DNA of 32,328 nucleotides. Origin: Stutzerimonas stutzeri (lineage in GTDB: Bacteria; Pseudomonadota; Gammaproteobacteria; Pseudomonadales; Pseudomonadaceae). Shown piece by piece: positions 1 through 8,400 of this stretch (position 1 is the first letter of the stretch; the number at the start of each line of letters is the position of its first letter). The notes beneath the pieces were generated by a model, which ran no database searches, was not told where the DNA came from, and saw only the letters and a list, made by a program, of their open reading frames with translations. The position numbers were made by a program, and so were the translations under genes. The DNA is taken from the NCBI RefSeq assembly GCF_000935215.1, contig NZ_JXXD01000103.1, positions 1 through 32,328 of the forward strand. The letters are read 5' to 3'.

Positions 1-5
1 GATGA

Positions 6-2186
6 TCACCGCGCCTGGAATTTCCAGGCGCGGTGGATCCGGGGGTTACGACGGAAATCCTCGTCCAGCGTTGCGCTGCTGATTTCCTCTACGGCATAGC
101 GGTCGCTCAGGCTGGCATCCAGCACGAATTTGCGGAAGTTGTTGGAGAAATACAGCGCTCCGCCCGTCGCCAATCGAGCCATCGCCAGATCGAGCAGCGC
201 CTGATGGTCCCGCTGTACGTCGAACACGCCTTCCATGCGCTTGGAATTGGAGAACGTCGGCGGGTCGATGAAGATCAGGTCGTACTCACCACGGTCCTCT
301 TCCAGCCAGGCCATCACGTCGCCCTGTTCCAGGCGCTGGCGATCCGAAAGGCCATTCAACGAGAGATTGCGACGCGCCCAGTCCAGATAGGTTTTCGACA
401 GGTCGACGCTGGTGGTGCTGCGCGCACCGCCCTTGGCTGCATGAACCGTGGCGGTTGCGGTATAGCAGAACAGGTTGAGGAAACGCTTGCCGGCCGCTTC
501 ACGCTGAATGCGCAGGCGCAATGGGCGATGATCGAGGAACAGACCGGTATCCAGATAATCGGTGAGATTCACCAGCAGCTTGACGCCGCCCTCGGTCACT
601 TCGAGAAACTCGCCCTGACTGGCCTGACGCTCATACTGGCGCGTTCCCGTCTGGCGCTCGCGGCGCTTTACCACCACCTTCTCGCGTGGAATGCCCAGTG
701 CTTGCGGTATGGCAGCCAATGCATCGAGCAGGCGCACCTGGGCCTTCTCCGGATCAATGGAGCGCGGCGGCGCATACTCCTGCACGTGCACCCAGTCACC
801 GTACAGATCGATCGCCAGGGCGTACTCAGGCATGTCCGCGTCGTATAGCCGGTAGCATTCGATACCCTCACGACGCGCCCATTTGCCGAGCTGACGCAGA
901 TTCTTCTGTAGGCGATTGGCGAACATCTGCCCGCCTTCGCTGAGGCGTGCCTGCTCGACCGGCACCTGCTGCTGTAAATGTTCCTCATGGCCGGCGCCGC
1001 GCTGACCTGTCACGAACTGATCCAGCTCGACCTTGATCAGCAGCAGCTTGCACGGCAGCGCACCGTTCCAGAACGCGTACTGCTTGTGACTGCGGATGCC
1101 CATGCGCTTGCCGAGATCCGGCGCGGCGGTGAATACCGCGGCTTCCCAGCCCAGGCAGGCCTGGCGCAGGCGTTCGCCGAGGTTCTGGTAGAGATAGAGA
1201 AGGCTCGCCTCGTCGCCGAGGCGCTCACCATAGGGCGGATTGCAGATCACCAAGCCCTTCTGATTCTGGTCCGGGCGCGGCTCGAAGTCGCCGACATCAC
1301 CCTGGTAGACCTTGATCCAGCCGGCCAGCCCAGCGCGTTCGATGTTGTTGCGTCCCGGCTGGATCAGCCGCGGATCGGCCTCATAGCCGCGAATCCATAA
1401 GGGCGGCTTGGCCAAGCCAACCTCTGCCCGTGCCTGAGCTTCGGCATGCAGTCGCGACCACAGCGCGGGTACGTGCCCCAGCCAGGCACTGAAACCCCAA
1501 CGCTCGCGCTTGAGGTTCGGCGCGATGTCCGCCGCCATCATCGCCCCTTCGACAAGAAAGGTGCCGACGCCGCACATGGGATCTGTCAACGCGCCACCAG
1601 CAGCGGCGATACGTGGCCAGCCGGCACGCATCAGGATCGCGGCAGCAAGGTTTTCCTTGAGCGGCGCTGCACCCTGCTGCAGTCGATAGCCACGCTGGTG
1701 CAGGCTGTGCCCGGAGAGGTCGAGCGAAAGCACCGCTTGCCCCTTGTCGAGGCGCAGATGCACGCGCAGATCAGGATCGAGCTTGTCGATGCTGGGCCTC
1801 TCGCCAGATGCGGTTCGCAGCCGATCCACGATGGCGTCCTTGACCTTGAGCGCACCGAAATGGGTGTTGTCGATGCCCGAGCCACGACCACTGAACTCCA
1901 CTGCCAGGCTGCCGGCAGGCTGCAGATGGTCAGCCCAGTCGACGGCGTGAACCCCTTGGTAAAGCGTCTCGGCGTCTACAGTGGGAAAACGGCTGATCAC
2001 CAGCAGCACGCGATTGGCCAGGCGCGACCATAGGCAGAGCCGGTAGGCCACCTCCAGCGTACCGAAGCCGCGAATCGCGGATGTCTGCTCGCGACTCTCC
2101 TCCAGTCCAAGCGCGGTGGCTTCCTCGAGCAGCAGGCCTTCTAGTCCCTTGGGACAGGTCAGGATCAGTTCATGGCGGTCGGTCAT
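6..2186 (-). CDS. rlmL: 23S rRNA methyltransferase RlmL/RlmK fusion (m2G2445 and m7G2069)
   Basis: Bifunctional cytoplasmic enzyme that methylates two guanines of 23S rRNA during 50S assembly. The 726-aa product has the full family layout: an N-terminal THUMP region (about residues 45-155), a first Rossmann methyltransferase with the SAM-binding DPMCGVGT motif at about residue 202 and the NPPY motif at about 316, then a second (RlmK) methyltransferase with NLFCYTATAT near 572 and DPPTFSN near 640. Length matches the fused gammaproteobacterial RlmKL form. The ATG at 2186 gives a normal N-terminus; the ribosome binding site before it is weak. It is divergent from rmf, so a ribosome-modification gene sits beside a ribosome-hibernation gene. 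Family assignment is firm; the modified positions come from knowledge of the E. coli enzyme. Confidence 0.96.
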   Translation of the reverse strand: MTDRHELILTCPKGLEGLLLEEATALGLEESREQTSAIRGFGTLEVAYRLCLWSRLANRVLLVISRFPTVDAETLYQGVHAVDWADHLQPAGSLAVEFSGRGSGIDNTHFGALKVKDAIVDRLRTASGERPSIDKLDPDLRVHLRLDKGQAVLSLDLSGHSLHQRGYRLQQGAAPLKENLAAAILMRAGWPRIAAAGGALTDPMCGVGTFLVEGAMMAADIAPNLKRERWGFSAWLGHVPALWSRLHAEAQARAEVGLAKPPLWIRGYEADPRLIQPGRNNIERAGLAGWIKVYQGDVGDFEPRPDQNQKGLVICNPPYGERLGDEASLLYLYQNLGERLRQACLGWEAAVFTAAPDLGKRMGIRSHKQYAFWNGALPCKLLLIKVELDQFVTGQRGAGHEEHLQQQVPVEQARLSEGGQMFANRLQKNLRQLGKWARREGIECYRLYDADMPEYALAIDLYGDWVHVQEYAPPRSIDPEKAQVRLLDALAAIPQALGIPREKVVVKRRERQTGTRQYERQASQGEFLEVTEGGVKLLVNLTDYLDTGLFLDHRPLRLRIQREAAGKRFLNLFCYTATATVHAAKGGARSTTSVDLSKTYLDWARRNLSLNGLSDRQRLEQGDVMAWLEEDRGEYDLIFIDPPTFSNSKRMEGVFDVQRDHQALLDLAMARLATGGALYFSNNFRKFVLDASLSDRYAVEEISSATLDEDFRRNPRIHRAWKFQAR

Positions 2187-2438
2187 GGAGTTTCCACAAA
2201 AGGTGCTTCGGACCGTCGCGACCCTTTCGTCGGAACAGGCCCAGCAAAGAAAATTAGAAAGAAGTTACAAACATCATGGTTGCAATCATGCAGAAGCGGC
2301 CAAGCAGTGCACTTCGCATCCCTTGCCCTTTCAGGCTTATGGGTAGAACCATAGATTCGTTACCTACTTATGACAAAACGATCATTCCAGCGTCTTCAGC
2401 ATTGCGTTAGAACTCACCTCAGGCCGACATCGCAATGG

Positions 2439-2464
2439 TGCCGGCGAAGCGTGCCACGCCGGCA
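2439..2464. repeat. Inverted repeat upstream of rmf
   Basis: TGCCGGCG (2439-2446) and CGCCGGCA (2457-2464) are perfect 8-bp inverted arms around a 10-base spacer. No T-run follows, so it is not an intrinsic terminator. It lies 11 bases before the putative -24 element of rmf and could be an operator or a folded DNA/RNA element; function is inference. Confidence 0.5.
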
Positions 2465-2475
2465 GCGCGCTTCAT

Positions 2476-2491
2476 TGGCAGTCTATCTGCC
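2476..2491 (+). promoter_or_regulatory. Putative sigma-54 promoter of rmf
   Basis: TGGCAG, five bases, then CTGCC. The invariant GG (2477-2478) and GC (2489-2490) have the required 12-base register. Deviations from TGGCAC-N5-TTGCW are the last base of the -24 box, the first T of the -12 box and its final W. A start near 2502 would give a leader of about 44 bases. CTATCT inside it also resembles a stationary-phase -10 box, so an RpoS promoter is the alternative. Confidence 0.4.
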
Positions 2492-2545
2492 CGGTCTCGC
2501 CATGAGGCCACAGGAACACCAGTCAACCACTGAGGGCAATACCCA

Positions 2546-2761
2546 ATGAGAAGACTCAAGCGTGATCCGATGGAACGAGCATTTCTACGCGGTTACCAGC
2601 ACGGCATACATGGCAAATCTCGCGACCTCTGTCCTTTTTCCCATCCCAATGTTCGCCAAGCCTGGATTAACGGCTGGCGGGAGGGTCGCGGCGACAACTG
2701 GGATGGTCTGACCGGCACGGCCGGTCTGCATAGACTCAACGAACTTCACGCGGTCGGCTAA
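2546..2761 (+). CDS. rmf: Ribosome modulation factor
   Basis: Small basic protein that binds 30S subunits and drives dimerisation of 70S ribosomes into inactive 100S particles in stationary phase or starvation. The 71-aa product shows the RMF core KRDPMERAF..GYQ.G..GKS.D.CP in the first 35 residues and the WINGWREGR segment near residues 40-48. It is longer than the 55-aa E. coli protein, with an extra C-terminal tail of about 16 residues; Pseudomonas RMFs are typically this longer form. The start is fixed by GAGGG at 2532-2536, nine bases before the ATG. It is a monocistronic gene ending at a likely bidirectional terminator. A possible sigma-54 promoter lies upstream. Confidence 0.95.
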   Translation: MRRLKRDPMERAFLRGYQHGIHGKSRDLCPFSHPNVRQAWINGWREGRGDNWDGLTGTAGLHRLNELHAVG

Positions 2762-2816
2762 TTCACCGATCCACCCGACTTGATATAGCGCGCCCCACCC
2801 GGGCGGCGGGCGAGAA

Positions 2817-2848
2817 GCCCAGGGGCTCCCAACAAGAGCCCCTTCCGG
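2817..2848. terminator. Probable bidirectional rmf/pyrD terminator hairpin
   Basis: AGGGGCTC (2821-2828) pairs with GAGCCCCT (2836-2843) around a 7-base loop. The stem can extend by GCCC/GGGC after a short bulge. It sits between two convergent genes, but neither strand has a clear T-run, so it is a weak or factor-assisted terminator. Confidence 0.5.
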
Positions 2849-2855
2849 GCAATCA

Positions 2856-3887
2856 TCAATGCGCTTTTGAACGCAGCGCCGCGATGGCATCCACCGCCTT
2901 GCGGATCAATGCCGGTCCCTTGTAGATGAAACCTGAATACAACTGAACCAGGCTGGCACCCGCCTCGATCTTCTCTGCCGCGTGCCTGCCCTCGGTGATG
3001 CCGCCCACAGCAATGATCGGCAGCCGTCCGCCTAGCGTCTGTGCCAGCACCCTGACCGTGTGGGTGCTCTTCTCCCGAACGGGCGCACCAGACAGGCCAC
3101 CAGCTTCGTCAGCATGAGCCAAGCCGGCAACGCCTTCTCGGCCAAGGGTAGTGTTGGTGGCGATGATCGCGTCCATCCCGGCCTGGAATACCGCCTCGCC
3201 CACCAGAGCGGTTTCTTCGTCGGTCATGTCCGGAGCGATCTTGATCGCAAGCGGCACGCGCTTGCCATGCATGATCTCCAGATCCTCACGGCGCAGTCGC
3301 AACGCATCGAGCAAATGCTTGAGCGAGTCGCCGAACTGCAGGCTGCGCAAGCCAGGCGTGTTCGGCGAACTGACGTTGACGGTGACGTAGCTTGCGTGGT
3401 GATAGACCTTGTCCAGGCAGAGCAGGTAGTCCTCCTCGGCGCGCTCGACAGGCGTATCGAAATTCTTGCCGATGTTGATACCGAGGACGCCCTTGAACCT
3501 GGCGGCCGCTACCCGAGCCAGCAGCGCATCTACACCATGGTTATTGAAACCCATGCGATTGATGATCGCCTCGGCCTCGGGCAGGCGGAATATCCGTGGC
3601 TTGGGGTTACCTGGCTGCGGGCGCGGCGTCACGGTTCCCACTTCGATGAAACCGAAGCCGAGCTGCGACATTCCGCGAATGGCTTCGCCGTTCTTGTCCA
3701 ACCCTGCTGCCAGGCCGACCGGATTGGGGAAATCGAGCCCCATCACCTGAACAGGAAGACTTGCTGGCGCTTTGCCAAGCATTGCATTGAGCCCGAGACG
3801 GCCACCGGCGCCAATCAGCTCGAGGGAAAGTTCATGGGAAGTTTCCGGAGATAACTTGAACAATAGCTGGCGGGCCAGGTTATACAT
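2856..3887 (-). CDS. pyrD: Dihydroorotate dehydrogenase (quinone), class 2
   Basis: Membrane-associated FMN enzyme that oxidises dihydroorotate to orotate with ubiquinone, the fourth step of de novo pyrimidine synthesis. The 343-aa product starts [15 protein letters not shown], the short amphipathic N-terminal helix region that marks class 2 enzymes and binds the membrane. FMN-barrel motifs follow: [20 protein letters not shown] (with the catalytic serine), [27 protein letters not shown] and [11 protein letters not shown]. An in-frame ATG 99 bases further upstream exists, but 3887 matches the family N-terminus and has TAGG at a fair distance. The DUF2835 gene lies 111 bases upstream on the same strand and may be cotranscribed. 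Confidence 0.96.
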   Translation of the reverse strand: MYNLARQLLFKLSPETSHELSLELIGAGGRLGLNAMLGKAPASLPVQVMGLDFPNPVGLAAGLDKNGEAIRGMSQLGFGFIEVGTVTPRPQPGNPKPRIFRLPEAEAIINRMGFNNHGVDALLARVAAARFKGVLGINIGKNFDTPVERAEEDYLLCLDKVYHHASYVTVNVSSPNTPGLRSLQFGDSLKHLLDALRLRREDLEIMHGKRVPLAIKIAPDMTDEETALVGEAVFQAGMDAIIATNTTLGREGVAGLAHADEAGGLSGAPVREKSTHTVRVLAQTLGGRLPIIAVGGITEGRHAAEKIEAGASLVQLYSGFIYKGPALIRKAVDAIAALRSKAH

Positions 3888-3998
3888 ACGCAGCCTAAGG
3901 TCTCGGTAAATGTGGACGCGGAGTATAGCAGCCCGAGAGGGCTTCAGCCGCTGCCGCCAGTGAGGAAATAGGCCGGTCGAGCGCACCGACCGACGGGT

Positions 3999-4220
3999 TC
4001 ATTGCAGACGCCGCAAACGCGGCAATTGTCCCTGCTCAGCGAATTCGAGCTCGAAGGAACCATATATCCCTTCGTGGGTCAGAAACGGGCGCAGATGATG
4101 CGCCGGCAAGCTGACTCGCGTGCCGTCGCGACTTCGAATCAGGACTCGATTCGCATGGCCCTGGTAGACCGCCTTCATTCGTTCGGCGGACAGCGCGATA
4201 TCCAGTACCAGATTTGGCAT
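3999..4220 (-). CDS. DUF2835 family protein
   Basis: A 73-aa basic cytoplasmic protein. It recalls the DUF2835 family of small gammaproteobacterial proteins, of unknown function: the central segment ...YQGHANRVLIRSRDGTRVSLPAHHLRPF... and the C-terminal G.YG.FEL...G....L..L pattern are the features I recognise. It has no signal peptide or membrane segment. GAGGAG lies five bases before the ATG, a strong ribosome binding site, which argues that this is a real gene. It precedes pyrD on the same strand. The family call is from memory of the pattern. Confidence 0.8.
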   Translation of the reverse strand: MPNLVLDIALSAERMKAVYQGHANRVLIRSRDGTRVSLPAHHLRPFLTHEGIYGSFELEFAEQGQLPRLRRLQ

Positions 4221-4378
4221 GGAGGCTCCTCAGTGATCTATTCAGCGATATTGCCACATCGACACGCGATCTTTGCCCAAGGCTGTGACGCAGGCCAGCG
4301 CTACGGGTGGCGCAAAGCCCGTGCGCAAATGACACAGGTCTGCCACACTTCGGCCGTAGCCCTGAGAGCTCAAGCATC

Positions 4379-5293
4379 ATGATGAGCCTGCCCGAGCCAA
4401 TGCCTTCACTGACTTCTCAAATCGCACGACTTGCGCAACGCCTCGGGCTGCGCTCCAAGGCTTCGCTTCCCATTCAGGATCGCGCCAGCAGCCTGCAGCT
4501 GCCCTTTTCCCGCCTACCCGAGCCTGAGCCCAGCATTTTCTGGAACGATGGCCCCTGCCTGCAACGCTTGCTGGAGCTGCCACGTGGTGCGCTCTCCGGC
4601 CCGGTGCAGGAAGACAAGGCCCGTGCCCATGCTGCGCTGACCCACTTGATCAGCAAGGATTGCACCCGGTCACGGCTCGACCTGCGGCAGATCGACGGCT
4701 TCGGCGGGCAGCGCAAAAATGAACCGAGTTACCCGACCTTCGAAGCCTTTTCCAGCACGGCGGGTTGTCGGCAGGTACGAATCATCAGCTACAAGGATTT
4801 TCTTCGAGCACTCGGTACCGCCTTGCCCGGCTTCGACAAGGGGGCAGCGATCGATGTTCGCCAGGCCAGCTGGCTCGGGGAGCGGCTATATTGGGCCGGC
4901 GAACACCATCTGGAAGCCTTTGCTTGCGCCGTGGCCTACGCGCGCTTGCGCGGCCTGGAAGTCATGCTGCCGGCGGAGGTCACCGATTACCGCCTCGACC
5001 GCTCCGGTGTTCACGCGCTGGACGCTGACTACCACGCCGTGACGATGCCTGCTCAGGCCTGGAGCGACCGTGAATTCATGGCCATGCTGCTCGACAGCCA
5101 GGTCCCCTATGCCCGCTTGACACTACTGCGCGATGCCAGCAATTCCGAGTTGCTGTTGCTGGAGAAGCGTGACCCCACAGCCAATGCCATTGGCGAGGGG
5201 CTGAAGCTGGCAGGCGCACCTGACCTGATCCGCTACCTGCGCGATCTGCCGCAGATCACTCGCTTCAAGGTCGGACTGCCTGCGCAGGACTGA
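4379..5293 (+). CDS. Uncharacterised protein, possibly DUF6685
   Basis: A 304-aa protein of unknown function. I think it belongs to the Pseudomonas DUF6685 group, but this is a weak recollection. No signal peptide, membrane helix, nucleotide-binding loop or metal motif is visible. The N-terminus (SLTSQIARLAQRLGL) is probably helical and is followed by a Pro/Ser-rich stretch. The C-terminal half is rich in WLGERLYWAGEHHLEAFACA-type hydrophobic/aromatic residues. Two adjacent ATG codons (4379, 4382) follow GAGAG at 4364-4368; the further upstream ATG at 4307 is less likely. Codon use is like its neighbours, and a strong terminator follows, supporting a real monocistronic gene. Confidence 0.75.
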   Translation: MMSLPEPMPSLTSQIARLAQRLGLRSKASLPIQDRASSLQLPFSRLPEPEPSIFWNDGPCLQRLLELPRGALSGPVQEDKARAHAALTHLISKDCTRSRLDLRQIDGFGGQRKNEPSYPTFEAFSSTAGCRQVRIISYKDFLRALGTALPGFDKGAAIDVRQASWLGERLYWAGEHHLEAFACAVAYARLRGLEVMLPAEVTDYRLDRSGVHALDADYHAVTMPAQAWSDREFMAMLLDSQVPYARLTLLRDASNSELLLLEKRDPTANAIGEGLKLAGAPDLIRYLRDLPQITRFKVGLPAQD

Positions 5294-5337
5294 GTGTTTA
5301 CCGCCACGCCCCCCCTGCGCAGCAAACACCCATCCGC

Positions 5338-5373
5338 TAAAAAAACGCACCGCCCGAGGGCAGTGCGTTTTTC
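5338..5373. terminator. Bidirectional intrinsic terminator
   Basis: ACGCAC-C-GCCC, loop GA, GGGC-A-GTGCGT, flanked by a run of A on the left and of T on the right. It can therefore stop transcription on both strands. It lies between the convergent 304-aa gene and gdhB. A second small hairpin (GCGCCG/CGGCGC, 5378-5395) follows and lacks a T-run. Confidence 0.9.
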
Positions 5374-5443
5374 AGTTGCGCCGCATTAACGGCGCGGCCT
5401 CTGCCGCGGACGGATCGTCCACGGACGAAGCCGCAAGACCTCG

Positions 5444-8400
5444 TCAGCCATGCCCTACCGACTGCGCCAGCCCCTGCAGCTCGCGGCTGGCGACTGCATA
5501 GATGGCGTAGTCGGTGCCGCTGGCGCCGCGCAGCTCGGCCAGCATCGAGCGCCAGCGCTCCATTAACACTGGTCGTTGAGACAACCAGGCGTCGACCCGC
5601 TCGCTGATCGCCTCCGGACCGTTCTCCATCTGCAGCACCGATACCGTGATGCTGCGCTGCTGTGAGTCGAGGTCGTCGCGGAAGCTTTCACGCGCCAGGG
5701 CCTGCCAGTTGTTGGCAACCGGCAGGTTGGTGAGCAGCTGCAGATACCAGGGAAGCTCCAGCGCACCACCGACGGCGAAGTAGGTTGCCGCCACCAGCGC
5801 AGGCACCTGGCCAGTTTCGTCAGCGGCCTCCAGAATCGGCAGCAGCGTGTACAGATGGCTGGTACCGGCCACCATGCGCGCCAGCAGCTCCGGCACCCCG
5901 GCTTCGGTGTAACGCTTATAGCGCTCCTGCCAGCGGTCACGCGTCGAGCCTTGCAGCAGTTCATCGAGCTTTAGACCAAGGGCAGCGACCCGCGGGCCAA
6001 AGTGCGCGACGTCGCGTGCGGCATCCAGCTCGCTACGACGATTGCGCAGGAACCAGCGCGTCGCGCGGCGGCCCAGACGCATCAGCTCATCCATCAAGGC
6101 CAACTGCAGCTCCGCCGGTACCTTGTGATCCAGCGCCTCGATCTGCCGGAACCAGTGAGGCAGATGGAAGATGTCGCGCACGATCACGTAGGCTCCGGCG
6201 ACATTCGCCGCACTCATGCCCGTCGCCTCGTTCAGGCGCTGAACGAAAGTGATGCCCATGTTGTTGACCAGATCGTTGGCAATCTGGGTAGCGACGATTT
6301 CGCGCTTGAGGCGATGTTGCAGCATGGCATCGTGGAAACGCTCGCTCAGTTGCTGCGGGAAGGCACTTTCCATTTCGCGGGCGAGGTAGTCGTCGTCCGG
6401 CACGCGCGAATCCAGCAGCGCTTTCTTCAGTTCGATCTTGCTGTAGGAAATCAGAACCGACAGCTCCGGCCGGGTCAGCCCCTTGCCGATGCTGGCGCGC
6501 TCGGTTAGGGCGTCATCGCTGGGCAGGAACTCGAGCGCGCGGTCGAGCTGCCCCGCCGCCTCCAGCGCATTGATCAACCGAACATACTCGGCGGCCCGCT
6601 CCCGCGAGCGATGCTGCGCCTGGGACAGCGCCTGGGTCTGCTTGTAGTTGTTCTGCAGCACCAGCTCGGCCACCGCGTCGGTCATTTCGAACAGCAGTTG
6701 ATCGCGCTGCTTGGCGGTCATGTCGCCAGCGCTGACCACCTCATTGAGCAGGATCTTGATGTTCACTTCATGATCCGAGCAATCGACGCCGCCGGCATTG
6801 TCGATGAAGTCGGTATTGCTCGATCCGCCATGCAGCGCGTACTCGACGCGCCCCAGCTGGGTCATGCCGAGGTTGCCGCCCTCGCCCACCACCTTGGCTC
6901 GTAGATCGGCGCCATTGACCCGCACCGCATCGTTGGCCTTGTCGCCGACTTCGGCGTGGCTTTCGCCGCCGCTCTTCACATAGGTACCGATACCGCCATT
7001 CCATAGCAGGTCCACCGGCGCCTTGAGCAGCGCGTGGATCAGCTCGGCTGGAGTCAGCTGATCCGCCTCGATGGCGAAGCGCTCTTTCATCTGTGGCGTG
7101 ATCGCGACTCGCTTGGCCGAACGCGGGAAGATGCCACCGCCTTCCGAGATCAGCGACACGTCGTAATCGGTCCATGACGAGCGCGGCAGGTCGAACAGGC
7201 GCTTGCGCTCGATGAAACTGCGCGCAGGATCGGGATTGGGGTCGATGAAAATATGCAGATGGTTGAACGCGGCCACCAGCTGCAGGGTTTCGGACATCAG
7301 CAGACCGTTGCCGAACACATCGCCAGCCATGTCACCGATGCCGATGACGCTGATCACGTCGGTCTGCACGTTTATGCCGCGCTCACGGAAGTGCCGCTGC
7401 ACCGAAACCCAGGCGCCGCGCGCGGTGATGCCCATCTTCTTGTGGTCGTAGCCTGCCGAGCCGCCCGAGGCAAAGGCGTCGCCGAGCCAGAAGTCGTATT
7501 CGGCGGCGATGCCGTTGGCGATGTCCGAAAAGCTCGCTGTGCCCTTGTCCGCAGCGACCACCAGATAGGGATCGTCACCGTCATAGCGCAGTACATTGGC
7601 GGGCGGAACGACCTGGCCTTCATGCAGGTTATCGGTGATGTCGAGCAGGCCACTGATGAAAATGCGATAGCAGGCGATCGCTTCGGCCTGAATATCATCC
7701 CGCGTGCCACTGGTAGGCAGACGACGCGGCACGAAACCGCCTTTCGCGCCGCCGGGAACGATTACCGCATTCTTCACCTGCTGCGCCTTGACCAGGCCGA
7801 GCACTTCGGTGCGGTAGTCCTCTTCACGGTCGGACCAGCGCAACCCGCCACGCGCCACCTTGCCGCCGCGCAGGTGCACGCCCTCGACCCGTGGCGAATA
7901 GACGAATATCTCGTACATCGGTGCCGGGCGCGGCATCTCCGGGATCGCGCGTGGATCAAGCTTGAAGCTGAAATACGACTTGGGTTTGCCGTTGGCATCC
8001 GGCTGATAGAAGTTGGTTCGCAGGGTGGCCTGAATCAGCGCCAGATAGCGCCGCAGAATCCGGTCCTCGTTGAGTACCGCCACCTCATCCAGCGCTGTGA
8101 GAATCGCCTGTTCCAGCCGTTGCTGCTTGTCTGCCAGATCCTCGTCACCGAGCTTGCGCGCCAGGTAGAAGCGCATCTTGAACAGCCGCACCAGCTCGCG
8201 GGCGATATCCGTGTGGTTGAGCAGCGCGCTGGCAATATAGCCAAGGTCGAAGCCCATGCGAATCTGCTTGAGATAGCGCGCATAGGCGCGCAGCAGCGCC
8301 ACTTCCCGCCAGGCCAGGCCTGCGGTCAGTACCAGACGGTTGAATCCATCGTTCTCGGCAAAGCCGCCGTAGATATGGATGAACGCATCCTGCAGCGCCT

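Larger units (their letters stand above)
2187..2545. other. rlmL-rmf divergent intergenic region
   Basis: A 359-base gap between divergent genes. It is more A+T-rich than its surroundings in the rlmL-proximal half. It holds a perfect 8-bp inverted repeat (2439-2464) and a -24/-12 promoter match (2476-2491) before rmf, listed separately. No convincing small gene or RNA was seen. Confidence 0.6.

Noticed and set aside
4221-4378. TGGCGC-like element upstream of the 304-aa gene as a sigma-54 promoter
   Set aside because: The -12 GC is out of register with the -24 GG.
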